Shown: positions 1 to 5,484, numbered from the stretch's first letter. The stretch: DNA of 6,689 nucleotides from Merdiplasma sp045118075 (GCA_045118075.1 JBGUOI010000292.1:1-6689), one strand, 5' to 3'. Notes: generated from the sequence alone by a model not told the origin. A program made the numbers and translations.

Positions 1-1
1 A

Positions 2-487
2 TTGCTGATTGAACAGCAGGAGAAAGCTCTTTCGGATGAAATCTCTGATAAGCAGGAAAAACTGGAAAAGCTGCGTGAGCTGAAAAACGGATTGAAAATA
101 CAGGAGTCATTCTCCCTCGAATCTATCGGTGACATAGCAGTTATCATGGAAGGTAAGAAGAAACTGAAACGAATGCGCTGGATGATGATCCTGACCGGGA
201 TCCCTGTCACGGCACTGCAATGGTTTTCCATTATTATCTGGATCGCCAAAGGCATCTGGTGGCCGTTTGCCGTTTGGGCACTTGTGGCGATTCCCTGGGG
301 AATTCTGGTCAGCAGGTACTACTTCAGGCATGTAGAATACATCTGCCCGGAATGCCACGAGGTGTTCAAGCCGACACTGAAGGAAGCTTTTTGGGCGAAC
401 CATACACCGAATACCCGAAAGCTGACCTGCACTGCATGCGGCCACAAAGGCTTTTGCGTCGAAGTCTGGGGAGGTGACTGCAAATGA
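2..487 (+). CDS. MerR-type transcriptional regulator, C-terminal part (5' end cut off by window edge): coiled coil, two membrane helices, zinc ribbon
   Basis: The open frame enters from the left edge, so the true start and any DNA-binding domain lie outside. Counting from the first codon, residues 1-35 are charged and heptad-like, as in the dimerisation helix that follows a MerR winged helix. Residues about 58-80 and 86-106 are hydrophobic and Trp-rich, giving two membrane helices. Residues 115-118 (CPEC) and 143-146 (CTAC) form a Cys4 zinc ribbon, with further Cys at 152 and 160. I recall this tail from MerR-family regulators of Clostridia, but the defining N-terminal domain is not visible here, so the family call is inference. 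The protein would be a DNA-binding regulator held at the membrane. Its stop overlaps the next start by ATGA (484-487), which implies translational coupling with the YhfC-type protease gene. Alternative: a membrane zinc-ribbon protein with no DNA-binding domain. Confidence 0.7.
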   Translation: MLIEQQEKALSDEISDKQEKLEKLRELKNGLKIQESFSLESIGDIAVIMEGKKKLKRMRWMMILTGIPVTALQWFSIIIWIAKGIWWPFAVWALVAIPWGILVSRYYFRHVEYICPECHEVFKPTLKEAFWANHTPNTRKLTCTACGHKGFCVEVWGGDCK

Positions 488-1302
488 CGGAATTTGAGAC
501 CATCGTCATTGGGAAAAGCAGTATCCCCTCTCTGATCATCACGGCCGTTTTGATGATCACGATCCCTGTCATTTTCTTCATCTGCTGGCGCAGGAAGTAT
601 AAACAGCGGACAAATATCAGCTATCTGATTGCAGGTGCCATAGGGTTTATCGTTTCTGCACGCGTACTGGAGCTTGGCGCGCATTATGTCTTCATTATTG
701 CTGACAACCCCGTTTCGCAATTCATCAACGGAAACACCGTCGCTTTCGTCCTTTACGGAACCCTCATGGCAGGTGTTTTTGAGGAGTGTGGACGGTATAT
801 CGTTCTGAAATACATCATGAAAAAGAACCGTACCCGTGAAAACGCGGTTCTGTACGGCATCGGCCACGGCGGGATCGAGATACTGGCTGTCATCCTTCCT
901 GCCATGATCACGTATCTTGCAGTTGCGGTCATGTTCTCCAGGGGATCGGTTGAAGGAGCATTAAGCGCATTGAAAATCACCAAGGATACGGCAGCCGCTG
1001 CGCTTCCGACCGTTCAGGCCGCTGCTGCGTTCAATTATGGGATGATGGCGATGAATGTCCTTGAACGGCTGTTTGCAATGCTCCTGCATATCGGACTGAC
1101 GGTCATTGTGTTTTTCGGCGTCAAGAACGCAAAAAAGGGGTACCTGCCGCTGGCCATTCTTTTGCACATGCTGATGGATACTTTCCCTGCCCTGTATCAG
1201 AGAGGTGTGGTACCGTTGTGGACAGTCGAGATCTGGGCAGCTGTGTGGACAGGGGTGATCGCTTATATTGCTGTCAGACTCTACAGAAACATACCGGAAT
1301 GA
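484..1302 (+). CDS. YhfC-family glutamic-type intramembrane protease
   Basis: This 272-residue, strongly hydrophobic protein has about seven predicted membrane helices (for example 14-34, 46-62, 196-212 and 246-265). It carries the conserved motifs of the YhfC family (DUF2324): EExxR at 100-104 (EECGR), GIGHGGIE at 125-132, ER at 194-195 followed by His202, and HxxxD at 228-232. Glu100/Glu101, Arg104, His128 and His228 are the likely catalytic or metal/water-binding residues inside the membrane, by analogy with the CPBP and PrsW glutamic proteases. Length is normal and no motif is missing. The ATG overlaps the preceding stop as ATGA, and GGAGG at 470-474 lies 9 bases upstream. The substrate is unknown for this family. 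The coupled membrane-anchored regulator is the obvious candidate, but that is inference. An intrinsic terminator follows 19 bases after the stop. Confidence 0.88.
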   Translation: MTEFETIVIGKSSIPSLIITAVLMITIPVIFFICWRRKYKQRTNISYLIAGAIGFIVSARVLELGAHYVFIIADNPVSQFINGNTVAFVLYGTLMAGVFEECGRYIVLKYIMKKNRTRENAVLYGIGHGGIEILAVILPAMITYLAVAVMFSRGSVEGALSALKITKDTAAAALPTVQAAAAFNYGMMAMNVLERLFAMLLHIGLTVIVFFGVKNAKKGYLPLAILLHMLMDTFPALYQRGVVPLWTVEIWAAVWTGVIAYIAVRLYRNIPE

Positions 1303-1321
1303 GGGATGATATGGGATTCTT

Positions 1322-1367
1322 TCCGGAGCCGGACATCGATTTTACGGATGTTTGGCTCTGGATTTTT
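1322..1367 (+). terminator. Strong intrinsic terminator of the regulator-protease operon
   Basis: Bases 1322-1337 pair without a gap with 1347-1362 (16 pairs, three of them G-U), leaving a 9-base loop at 1338-1346. A run of five T follows directly at 1363-1367. The stem is GC-rich in its lower half (CCGGAGCC against GGCTCTGG). This is the classic Rho-independent layout. It separates the first operon from the TetR operon and argues that the short open frame across it is not a gene. Confidence 0.88.
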
Positions 1368-1379
1368 GATTTATGGGTC

Positions 1380-1408
1380 TTCTCAAAATCGGTCAACGGC
1401 CTTAGAAT
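1380..1408 (+). promoter_or_regulatory. Predicted sigma-A-type promoter of the TetR operon
   Basis: TAGAAT at 1403-1408 is one base from the -10 consensus. TTCTCA at 1380-1385 matches four of six -35 bases, and the spacer is exactly 17. Transcription would begin near 1415, inside the CGGTYAA half-site cluster and about 27 bases before the tetR-type start codon. It begins only 12 bases after the T-run of the upstream terminator. The -35 box is weak, so this is a prediction from spacing and context. Confidence 0.5.
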
Positions 1409-1430
1409 GATCATTGACCGAATCGGTTAA
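1389..1430 (+). promoter_or_regulatory. Probable operator for the TetR-family repressor (three CGGTYAA half-sites)
   Basis: Three copies of a 7-base half-site are present: CGGTCAA at 1390-1396 (plus), TTGACCG at 1414-1420 (the same on minus) and CGGTTAA at 1424-1430 (plus). The last two form the imperfect palindrome TTGACCGAATCGGTTAA with a 3-base centre and six of seven pairs matching. The first two form an 8-base perfect inverted repeat (1389-1396 with 1414-1421). A 10-base palindrome AATGATCATT sits between them at 1406-1415. TetR-family operators are commonly short palindromes of this size; the RutR consensus TTGACCA-N2-TGGTCAA is a similar known example. The sites cover the predicted spacer, -10 and start point, which fits autorepression. 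The regulator's binding to them is inferred. Confidence 0.55.
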
Positions 1431-1441
1431 CGGAGGTGCCT

Positions 1442-2068
1442 ATGAATCCAAAATTCTATTCCCTTCCTGAGGAGAAGCAGCAGGCGATGTTGAACGCCGG
1501 CCTCCACGTTTTCTCTCAGAATACTTACAAAAAGAGCCCCATGAGCGAGATCGCGGAGGCAGCCGGGATCAGCAAGGCCCTCCTATTTCATTATTTCCAC
1601 AACAAGAAAGAGCTCTATCTCTTCCTCTGGGATACCTGCGCCAGGGTCACAGTGGAAGAAATGGAGAAAAGCGGCTGCTATGAACAGAAAGATCTTTTTG
1701 ACAGTATGAACTATGGCATGCAGGCGAAGATGCGCATTACCCGCCGGTATCCCGATATGGCGCTCTTCGCGGTGAAGGCGTTCTATGAAAAAGATCCTGA
1801 GGTAGCTGGTGAGATCCAGAAAAGCATGAACGGATATCTTTCTATCCACGCCAGGCGGAAGCTTCAGGAAGTCAATCCGGATGACTTCATCCCCGGTATC
1901 GACCTGAACATGATGTACATGGAAATGTACTGGGCATCAGAAGGATATCTCTGGGAATTCCTGCAGCGAGGAGCCATGGACTTTGACGAGATGGAGCGCG
2001 GCTTCCAGAAGCTCCTGGCTTTTTGGAAATCCGTCTATCTTCGGAAACCACAGGGGGAATTCAAATGA
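1442..2068 (+). CDS. TetR/AcrR-family transcriptional regulator
   Basis: This 208-residue protein has the usual TetR length and layout. The N-terminal helix-turn-helix covers about residues 8-60, with the core at 34-59 (MSEIAEAAGIS, then KALLFHYFHNKKELY), including the typical F-x-Y-F-x-x-K-x-E-L end of the recognition segment. The remainder is a helical ligand-binding and dimerisation domain, rich in Met and aromatic residues around 150-175, which suggests a hydrophobic pocket. The ligand cannot be told. I chose ATG 1442 because GGAGG (1432-1436) lies 5 bases upstream; the GTG at 1436 would overlap that site. The gene is first in a three-gene operon, overlapping the hydrolase start as ATGA. 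It probably represses its own operon through the CGGTYAA sites just upstream. Confidence 0.92.
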   Translation: MNPKFYSLPEEKQQAMLNAGLHVFSQNTYKKSPMSEIAEAAGISKALLFHYFHNKKELYLFLWDTCARVTVEEMEKSGCYEQKDLFDSMNYGMQAKMRITRRYPDMALFAVKAFYEKDPEVAGEIQKSMNGYLSIHARRKLQEVNPDDFIPGIDLNMMYMEMYWASEGYLWEFLQRGAMDFDEMERGFQKLLAFWKSVYLRKPQGEFK

Positions 2069-2886
2069 CAGAAAAGACATTTTCCACATCCTGCGGGACG
2101 ATCCATTACTGGACAAACGAAATCTTTCCGGGACGCAGGACGATGGTTCTTTTACCCGGGCTTACGGCGGGTCATCACCTGTTTGATAAACAGATTGAAG
2201 CCTTTGAGCAGGATTATAATCTTCTCGTATGGGACGCTCCGGGACACGCGGCCTCCAGGCCCTTTAAGCTGAACTTCATCCTGATGGATAAAACGGCCTG
2301 GCTGCATGAGATTCTGGAAAAGGAAGGCATCCGTCATCCTGTCCTGATCGGGCAATCCATGGGCGGATACGTTTCTCAATGCTTCCTTGAGAAATATCCG
2401 GGGGAAGCAGCCGGCTTTATTTCTATCGACTCCGCACCGCTCAAACGCAGTTATGTGACAGCAGCTGAGATCTGGCTTTTGAAAAGAACCGAACCCATGT
2501 ACCGTGCCTATCCCTGGAGGGAACTTATGAAGGCTGGCGCGAAAGGGTGCGCGCAGACGGAGTACGGACGCTCTCTCATGGAAGGGTTTATCAATACATA
2601 TACCAAAGACGAATATTGCAGACTGGCCGGTCATGGCTACAGGATGCTGGCGGATGCGATGGAAGCGGATCTGCCCTATTTGATCGATTGTCCGGCGATC
2701 CTGATCTGTGGGAAGAAAGATCAAGCGGGTTCCGCAAAAAGCTATAACCGCCGATGGGCGAATAAAGAGCACCTGCCGATCTACTGGATCGAAGGTGCAG
2801 GCCATAACTCCAACACCGATAAACCATCAGAAGTGAATCGGATCATCCGTGAGTTTATCAAAAAACTGCCGGAGGTATCATCATGA
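2065..2886 (+). CDS. Alpha/beta-hydrolase fold protein (serine hydrolase)
   Basis: The protein has 273 residues and the standard alpha/beta-hydrolase order. The oxyanion-loop segment is LPGLTAG at 30-36 and the WDAPGH turn is at 56-61. The nucleophile elbow GQSMG lies at 96-100 with Ser98. The likely acid is Asp219 in GKKDQ, and the catalytic His is His247 in GAGHNSN, so the triad is complete. A lid or cap region falls at about 125-200. It lacks a signal peptide and should be cytoplasmic. Which ester, thioester or lactone it cuts cannot be read from sequence. The start at 2065 overlaps the regulator stop as ATGA and has a G-rich ribosome site at 2052-2058; an in-frame ATG at 2023 lies inside the upstream gene and is not preferred. 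The stop overlaps the methyltransferase-like gene by ATGA. Confidence 0.9.
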   Translation: MTEKTFSTSCGTIHYWTNEIFPGRRTMVLLPGLTAGHHLFDKQIEAFEQDYNLLVWDAPGHAASRPFKLNFILMDKTAWLHEILEKEGIRHPVLIGQSMGGYVSQCFLEKYPGEAAGFISIDSAPLKRSYVTAAEIWLLKRTEPMYRAYPWRELMKAGAKGCAQTEYGRSLMEGFINTYTKDEYCRLAGHGYRMLADAMEADLPYLIDCPAILICGKKDQAGSAKSYNRRWANKEHLPIYWIEGAGHNSNTDKPSEVNRIIREFIKKLPEVSS

Positions 2887-3554
2887 ATCAAGAACTATTC
2901 AAACAGGCACTGACAAAATTTTTTGCAGGCCTTATTGCTGTCGGCCTTCTGCTGTTTCTTCCTGCATGGACGTTTCGGTATCCTCAGGGTTGGCTTCTGA
3001 TCATCATTCTATTTGTGCCGATGTTCATCGCGGGTCTGATCATGATACGGAATAATCCCGAGCTTCTGAGGAAGAGGCTGAATGCCAAAGAGGAAGAGCC
3101 CGAGCAGCGTACGGTCATCCTGTTTTCCGGAATCATGTTCCTTGCTGCGTTTATTTCCGCAGCCTTAAGCTTCCGTTTCAAATTCCTGATGCTGCCATGG
3201 GCGGTCAGTGTCGTCGGAGCAGTTTTGTTCTTGTCGGCCTATGCGCTTTATGCGGAAGTGCTGAGGGAGAACACCTTCCTTTCCCGGACAATCGAAGTCC
3301 AGGAAGACCAGAAAGTGATCGATACCGGGCTTTACGGGATTGTCCGTCATCCGATGTACATGGCAACAGTGCTGCTATTTCTTTCCATGCCGCTGGTCCT
3401 GGGTTCCGTGCTCTCATTTGTCATTATGCTTTTCTATATTCCGATCATCGTGAAGCGGATCCAGAACGAGGAGGAAGTCCTCGCCGAAGGACTTGCCGGA
3501 TATGCAGAGTATAAGGACAAAGTGAAGTACCGGATGATCCCGTTTATCTGGTGA
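2883..3554 (+). CDS. Isoprenylcysteine carboxyl methyltransferase-family (ICMT/PEMT-like) integral membrane protein
   Basis: This is a 223-residue membrane protein with about five hydrophobic segments (roughly 12-30, 36-55, 78-95, 102-122 and 160-190). The C-terminal half has the ICMT-family SAM-binding signature: DTGLYGIVRHPMY at 147-159 with Arg155-His156-Pro157 and Tyr159, then the Glu pair at 196-197, Tyr207/Tyr210 and the closing R-x-x-P-F-I-W (217-223). Eukaryotic members methylate prenylated cysteine. Bacteria generally lack that substrate, and known bacterial relatives methylate small thiols or other groups, so the substrate here is open. GGAGGT at 2871-2876 lies 6 bases before the ATG, which overlaps the hydrolase stop as ATGA. 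Co-expression with a TetR regulator and a hydrolase suggests an inducible modification or detoxification pathway, by inference. No convincing terminator follows directly. Confidence 0.87.
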   Translation: MNQELFKQALTKFFAGLIAVGLLLFLPAWTFRYPQGWLLIIILFVPMFIAGLIMIRNNPELLRKRLNAKEEEPEQRTVILFSGIMFLAAFISAALSFRFKFLMLPWAVSVVGAVLFLSAYALYAEVLRENTFLSRTIEVQEDQKVIDTGLYGIVRHPMYMATVLLFLSMPLVLGSVLSFVIMLFYIPIIVKRIQNEEEVLAEGLAGYAEYKDKVKYRMIPFIW

Positions 3555-3591
3555 TGCATTTTTGATATCGATAAGAATTACAAGGGATCAG

Positions 3592-3635
3592 GAATGTCTT
3601 GCCGGGGATGTGGACAGAAGAAAGGCAAGACATTC
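3592..3635. repeat. 12-base perfect inverted repeat with 20-base loop
   Basis: GAATGTCTTGCC (3592-3603) is exactly complementary to GGCAAGACATTC (3624-3635). No T-run follows on either strand, so it is not an ordinary terminator. The loop holds GGACAGA (3612-3618), complementary to TCTGTCC at 3686-3692. Confidence 0.8.
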
Positions 3636-3714
3636 AAACAGGGCAGAGTAGAGTTGGAGACATGAAACGGTGAGCCAATGTGTCCTCTGTCCTGTTTGGC
3701 AGGAAGAATCCAAA

Positions 3715-3767
3715 GAAACCAGAGGTTTCGTGGCATGGGTTTCCAAAGGGAACAGCGTTCCTTTTGG
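3715..3767. repeat. Two adjacent short-loop hairpins
   Basis: GAAACC (3715-3720) pairs with GGTTTC (3724-3729) over a 3-base loop. CCAAAGGGAAC (3743-3753) pairs with GTTCCTTTTGG (3757-3767) over the loop AGC, giving 11 pairs with one G-U in plus-strand RNA. Confidence 0.75.
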
Positions 3768-3797
3768 CACACGACTTTGCTTGCAAAGTCTAGTGTG
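3768..3797. repeat. 13-pair hairpin with 2-base bulge, followed by TTATACC
   Basis: The inner palindrome GACTTTGCTTGCAAAGTC (3773-3790) has eight perfect pairs around TT. Outside it, CACAC (3768-3772) pairs with GTGTG (3793-3797), leaving the bulge TA at 3791-3792. It directly abuts the preceding hairpin and is followed by TTATACC (3798-3804). It has no T-run. Confidence 0.75.
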
Positions 3798-3816
3798 TTA
3801 TACCTTTATCCGAAAG

Positions 3817-3863
3817 ACAGCAGCAAAACAGCAGCGTGTGCCACTTCGAAGCACAGGCTGCTG
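3817..3863. repeat. Direct repeat ACAGCAGC and a 12-pair hairpin using its second copy
   Basis: ACAGCAGC occurs at 3817-3824 and 3828-3835. The second copy's CAGCAGC (3829-3835) pairs with GCTGCTG (3857-3863). After one G/G mismatch, TGTGC (3837-3841) pairs with GCACA (3851-3855) over a 9-base loop. The first copy could pair with the same GCTGCTG, giving two competing folds. Confidence 0.7.
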
Positions 3864-3866
3864 CTA

Positions 3867-3930
3867 TTGCGTTGCGGCGTGAAAAGGTCGCTTCCTTTCC
3901 TTGCTGGAAGCGTACGTTTGAACGACGCAA
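3867..3930. repeat. Nested inverted repeats (branched stem)
   Basis: TTGCGT (3867-3872) pairs with ACGCAA (3925-3930). It encloses a 7-pair hairpin CGCTTCC (3889-3895) with GGAAGCG (3906-3912), and a small CGTT/AACG hairpin (3915-3924). Such nesting is more typical of RNA than of a simple DNA palindrome. Confidence 0.55.
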
Positions 3931-3964
3931 AAGGAACGGTGGCGTGACTTATGTCACGGCGCCG
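3928..3964 (-). terminator. Possible intrinsic terminator of the ATPase-XRE-sigma operon (minus strand)
   Basis: Bases 3937-3948 pair with 3953-3964 around a 4-base loop. Read on minus, 10 of 12 positions pair and the hairpin is followed by TTCCTTTTGC (3936-3927), a broken T-rich tail. It lies 53 bases beyond the sigma-factor stop and in the right orientation. Against it, the two mismatches and interrupted T-run make it weak, and the same hairpin pairs slightly better as plus-strand RNA (11 of 12, one G-U). Confidence 0.4.
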
Positions 3965-4016
3965 ATTCCGGGCCGGATTGAGGATAGAGGTATACTAAAA
4001 CGAGATTGGATCAGTA

Positions 4017-4634
4017 TCACCATGGGAGTTCCAGACGGACATTATCAAGAGCGGTACGCTCAATACTTCTTGCGCGGCTCTCACTTAAATGGAAATGCGC
4101 CGCAGTCTCTTCCCTGTCGTGGAGAAGATCGTCATCAAAACCGTAGCGGTAGCGGAGGTATGTGCTTTCCCTGAGGGAGATCATATTCAGCGCGTGATGG
4201 ATTTCTTCGTAGGTCTCCTTCTCAATACAAATCTGCTCTGGGGTTTTTGTGTATTCCGAAAAAAGCCTGTCGTAAAAACTGCTCTCATTATTGTCCTGAT
4301 CGTTATTCGGTTCGACGTCAAGGCTCAGCATCTGACCTGTAGAAGGAATAGCGGATGCGCATTTTCGGATATAGTCCATCATCGCGTTTTTGGAAACCCG
4401 GGATGCGTAGGTCTGGAACAGATTCCCTTTTTCCGGACGGAAGGAATGGACAGCCCTTAAAAATCCAATAGAGCCTTCCTGCAATAGATCGTCAGATTCG
4501 ATCTGAAGTCCGGAGTACTGTACTTCAAATTTTGCAGCCAACGCCTGCAGTGATGGCAGCAAATTACAAATCAGCTCCTCCTCTGCATCGGCGTTTCCTT
4601 CCTGCGCCAGCATGCAGAGTTCTTCATTCGTCAT
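4017..4634 (-). CDS. Small sigma-70-family RNA polymerase sigma factor (regions 2 and 4 only)
   Basis: The protein has 205 residues. Region 2 covers about 47-92 (DDLLQEGSIGFLRAVHSF, then RPEKGNLFQTYASRVSKNAMMDYIRK), holding the core-binding and -10-recognition helices. Region 4 covers about 144-203, with a helix-turn-helix at 174-200 (REETAAHFHLSESRARSIER and following). An acidic, Asn/Asp-rich linker (105-125) replaces region 3, so the layout is like an alternative sigma factor. It would direct RNA polymerase to a dedicated set of promoters, which cannot be identified here. The ATG at 4634 overlaps the end of the XRE gene by 11 bases and has AAGGA 8 bases upstream, inside that gene, so the two are co-transcribed and probably coupled. 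Alternative: a phage- or element-type sigma-like activator. Confidence 0.88.
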   Translation of the reverse strand: MTNEELCMLAQEGNADAEEELICNLLPSLQALAAKFEVQYSGLQIESDDLLQEGSIGFLRAVHSFRPEKGNLFQTYASRVSKNAMMDYIRKCASAIPSTGQMLSLDVEPNNDQDNNESSFYDRLFSEYTKTPEQICIEKETYEEIHHALNMISLRESTYLRYRYGFDDDLLHDREETAAHFHLSESRARSIERTALDNVRLELPW

Positions 4635-5475
4635 GATCCGGATCCTTCAGAGCGTTAAGCAAATCCAGAAAACTGATGCCAAGCGATGAGAGCATTTCTT
4701 CCGGTACACCTGCTTCCGAAATGGTCTTTATGACCGCAGCCGTCAGATCCTCGGCGGTCAGCTTACTGAGATCCACCGCCTCCCCATCCTTGGTCAGATT
4801 TGCACGCAGGCGATTCAATACTTCGGCTGTTGCCTTTTGCTTGTCCTCAGCCGTCGATTCAGCATTCCTCTTGATATCGCGGGCAATCTGCATGAAAAGA
4901 GCTTGAATCGCATTTGTATCCGCTGTGACAGAAGGAGTACTAAGCAGCTGCAGTGCCTTTGCAGCTTCCCCGGCGGCCTCGGCATCTTCAGGGTGAATTT
5001 TAGCCTGACCGATAATATAGGAACGGGAGAAATTCATCACCTGGTTCATCGCATTGATTCCGGCGATCATGGTCTCGTCCCGATACCGCGCCAACAGTAG
5101 CAGCAGCTGCGGAAAGCGTGGATGCTCGATCAGCTGGTTCAGAACGGAGGCATCGACCTTTCCGGTATACAGGAGTTTTGCTGTTTCCGCGGAGAGCCCG
5201 AGCTCTTCTATGTCATAATTCTTCCGGTCCGGAATATCTGTTTCACCAAGAAGGAAGTCGGTTGAAACGTCAAAGTACTTGGCGATCTGGATGATGAAAC
5301 CATCACCCAGATTCTTCGTGCCGCCCTGCAGATATCTGCTGAGGGCGCTGTTCGAAAGACCGACCTTTTCGGCAAGTTCGGCCTGGGTAATCTTCTTGTT
5401 TTTGATAAGGTCCTGGATACGCTGCCGGGTATCGCCGGGAAGGTAAGTGTCTGACATAAGCTGATCCTTCTTCAT
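4624..5475 (-). CDS. XRE/Cro-type helix-turn-helix protein with long helical C-terminal domain
   Basis: From ATG 5475 the protein has 283 residues. Residues about 17-78 form an XRE helix-turn-helix: ITQAELAEKVGLS at 29-41, recognition helix SNSALSRYLQG at 41-51, and the typical closing FDVSTDFLLGET at 68-79. Residues about 85-283 are predicted mostly helical, with Leu-rich stretches (122-130, 262-275) and no fold that I recognise; they may bind a partner such as the sigma factor encoded next, by inference. The start is uncertain. ATG 5475 has AAAGG 6 bases upstream. ATG 5457 (Met7, MSDTYLPGDTRQRI) has the better AGAAGGA site 7 bases upstream and may be the real start, giving 277 residues. I give the outer start so that nothing is lost. 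It follows the ATPase stop by 9 bases and overlaps the sigma gene by 11. Confidence 0.88.
   Translation of the reverse strand: MKKDQLMSDTYLPGDTRQRIQDLIKNKKITQAELAEKVGLSNSALSRYLQGGTKNLGDGFIIQIAKYFDVSTDFLLGETDIPDRKNYDIEELGLSAETAKLLYTGKVDASVLNQLIEHPRFPQLLLLLARYRDETMIAGINAMNQVMNFSRSYIIGQAKIHPEDAEAAGEAAKALQLLSTPSVTADTNAIQALFMQIARDIKRNAESTAEDKQKATAEVLNRLRANLTKDGEAVDLSKLTAEDLTAAVIKTISEAGVPEEMLSSLGISFLDLLNALKDPDHDE
5465..5471 (-). promoter_or_regulatory. Ribosome binding site favouring the inner start (5457) of the XRE gene
   Basis: On the minus strand AGAAGGA (5471-5465) lies 7 bases before the ATG at 5457. It is a closer match to the anti-Shine-Dalgarno sequence than the AAAGG that precedes the ATG at 5475. 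It therefore bears on the choice between 283 and 277 residues. Confidence 0.5.
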
Positions 5476-5484
5476 TTCTTGCCT

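Larger units (their letters stand above)
3555..4016. other. Intergenic region between convergent operons, without a supportable gene; hairpin-dense from 3592 to 3964
   Basis: The reading frames that cross this stretch have no ribosome binding site that fits and no recognisable domain, and three of them overlap each other, so I call no protein here. Bases 3555-3591 are AT-rich and plain. From 3592 to 3964 at least seven inverted repeats follow one another, each 6 to 13 pairs. Where a wobble distinguishes the strands (3748 with 3762, and 3940 with 3961) it is G-U in plus-strand RNA and A-C in minus-strand RNA, a slight hint that any structured RNA is read on plus. It resembles no tRNA, rRNA, RNase P, tmRNA, SRP or 6S RNA that I recognise. 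It may be a structured non-coding RNA, an interspersed palindromic repeat element, or a relic of one. Confidence 0.6.

Noticed and set aside
1299..1430. A small open frame (43 codons from ATG 1299, or 39 from ATG 1311 with GAGGG upstream) after the protease gene
   Set aside because: It runs through a strong intrinsic terminator, the predicted promoter and the operator half-sites of the next operon, which explain the sequence better than coding does.
1436..1441. GTG 1436 as start of the TetR-type regulator
   Set aside because: It sits on the GGAGGT ribosome site that serves ATG 1442, and the family normally begins at this MNPKF-type sequence.
2023..2064. Upstream in-frame ATG at 2023 as start of the hydrolase
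   Set aside because: It would add 14 residues lying inside the regulator gene. The ATG at 2065 has a fitting G-rich ribosome site and the same ATGA overlap used by the neighbouring genes.
3529..3563. Hairpin ACCGGAT/ATCTGGT (3529-3535 with 3546-3552) and T-run 3559-3563 as terminator of the TetR operon
   Set aside because: The stem has only seven pairs, lies within the coding end, and is separated from the T-run by six bases. It is too weak to call.
3578..3772. A 64-codon minus-strand frame in the intergenic region
   Set aside because: It has no ribosome site and no recognisable domain, and it covers three hairpins whose pairing explains its composition.
3585..4014. GGATCAG at 3585-3591 and 4008-4014 flanking the hairpin-dense region, as a possible target-site duplication
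   Set aside because: The bounded segment has no matching terminal inverted repeats, and a 7-base repeat at this distance is easily a coincidence. It should be rechecked if dispersed copies of the segment are found.
3670..4174. Overlapping plus-strand frames at 3670-3882, 3678-3947 and 3836-4174
   Set aside because: They conflict with each other, lack ribosome sites, are rich in Cys, Arg and Ser as chance frames in structured GC-rich DNA often are, and the last one runs into the sigma gene on the opposite strand.
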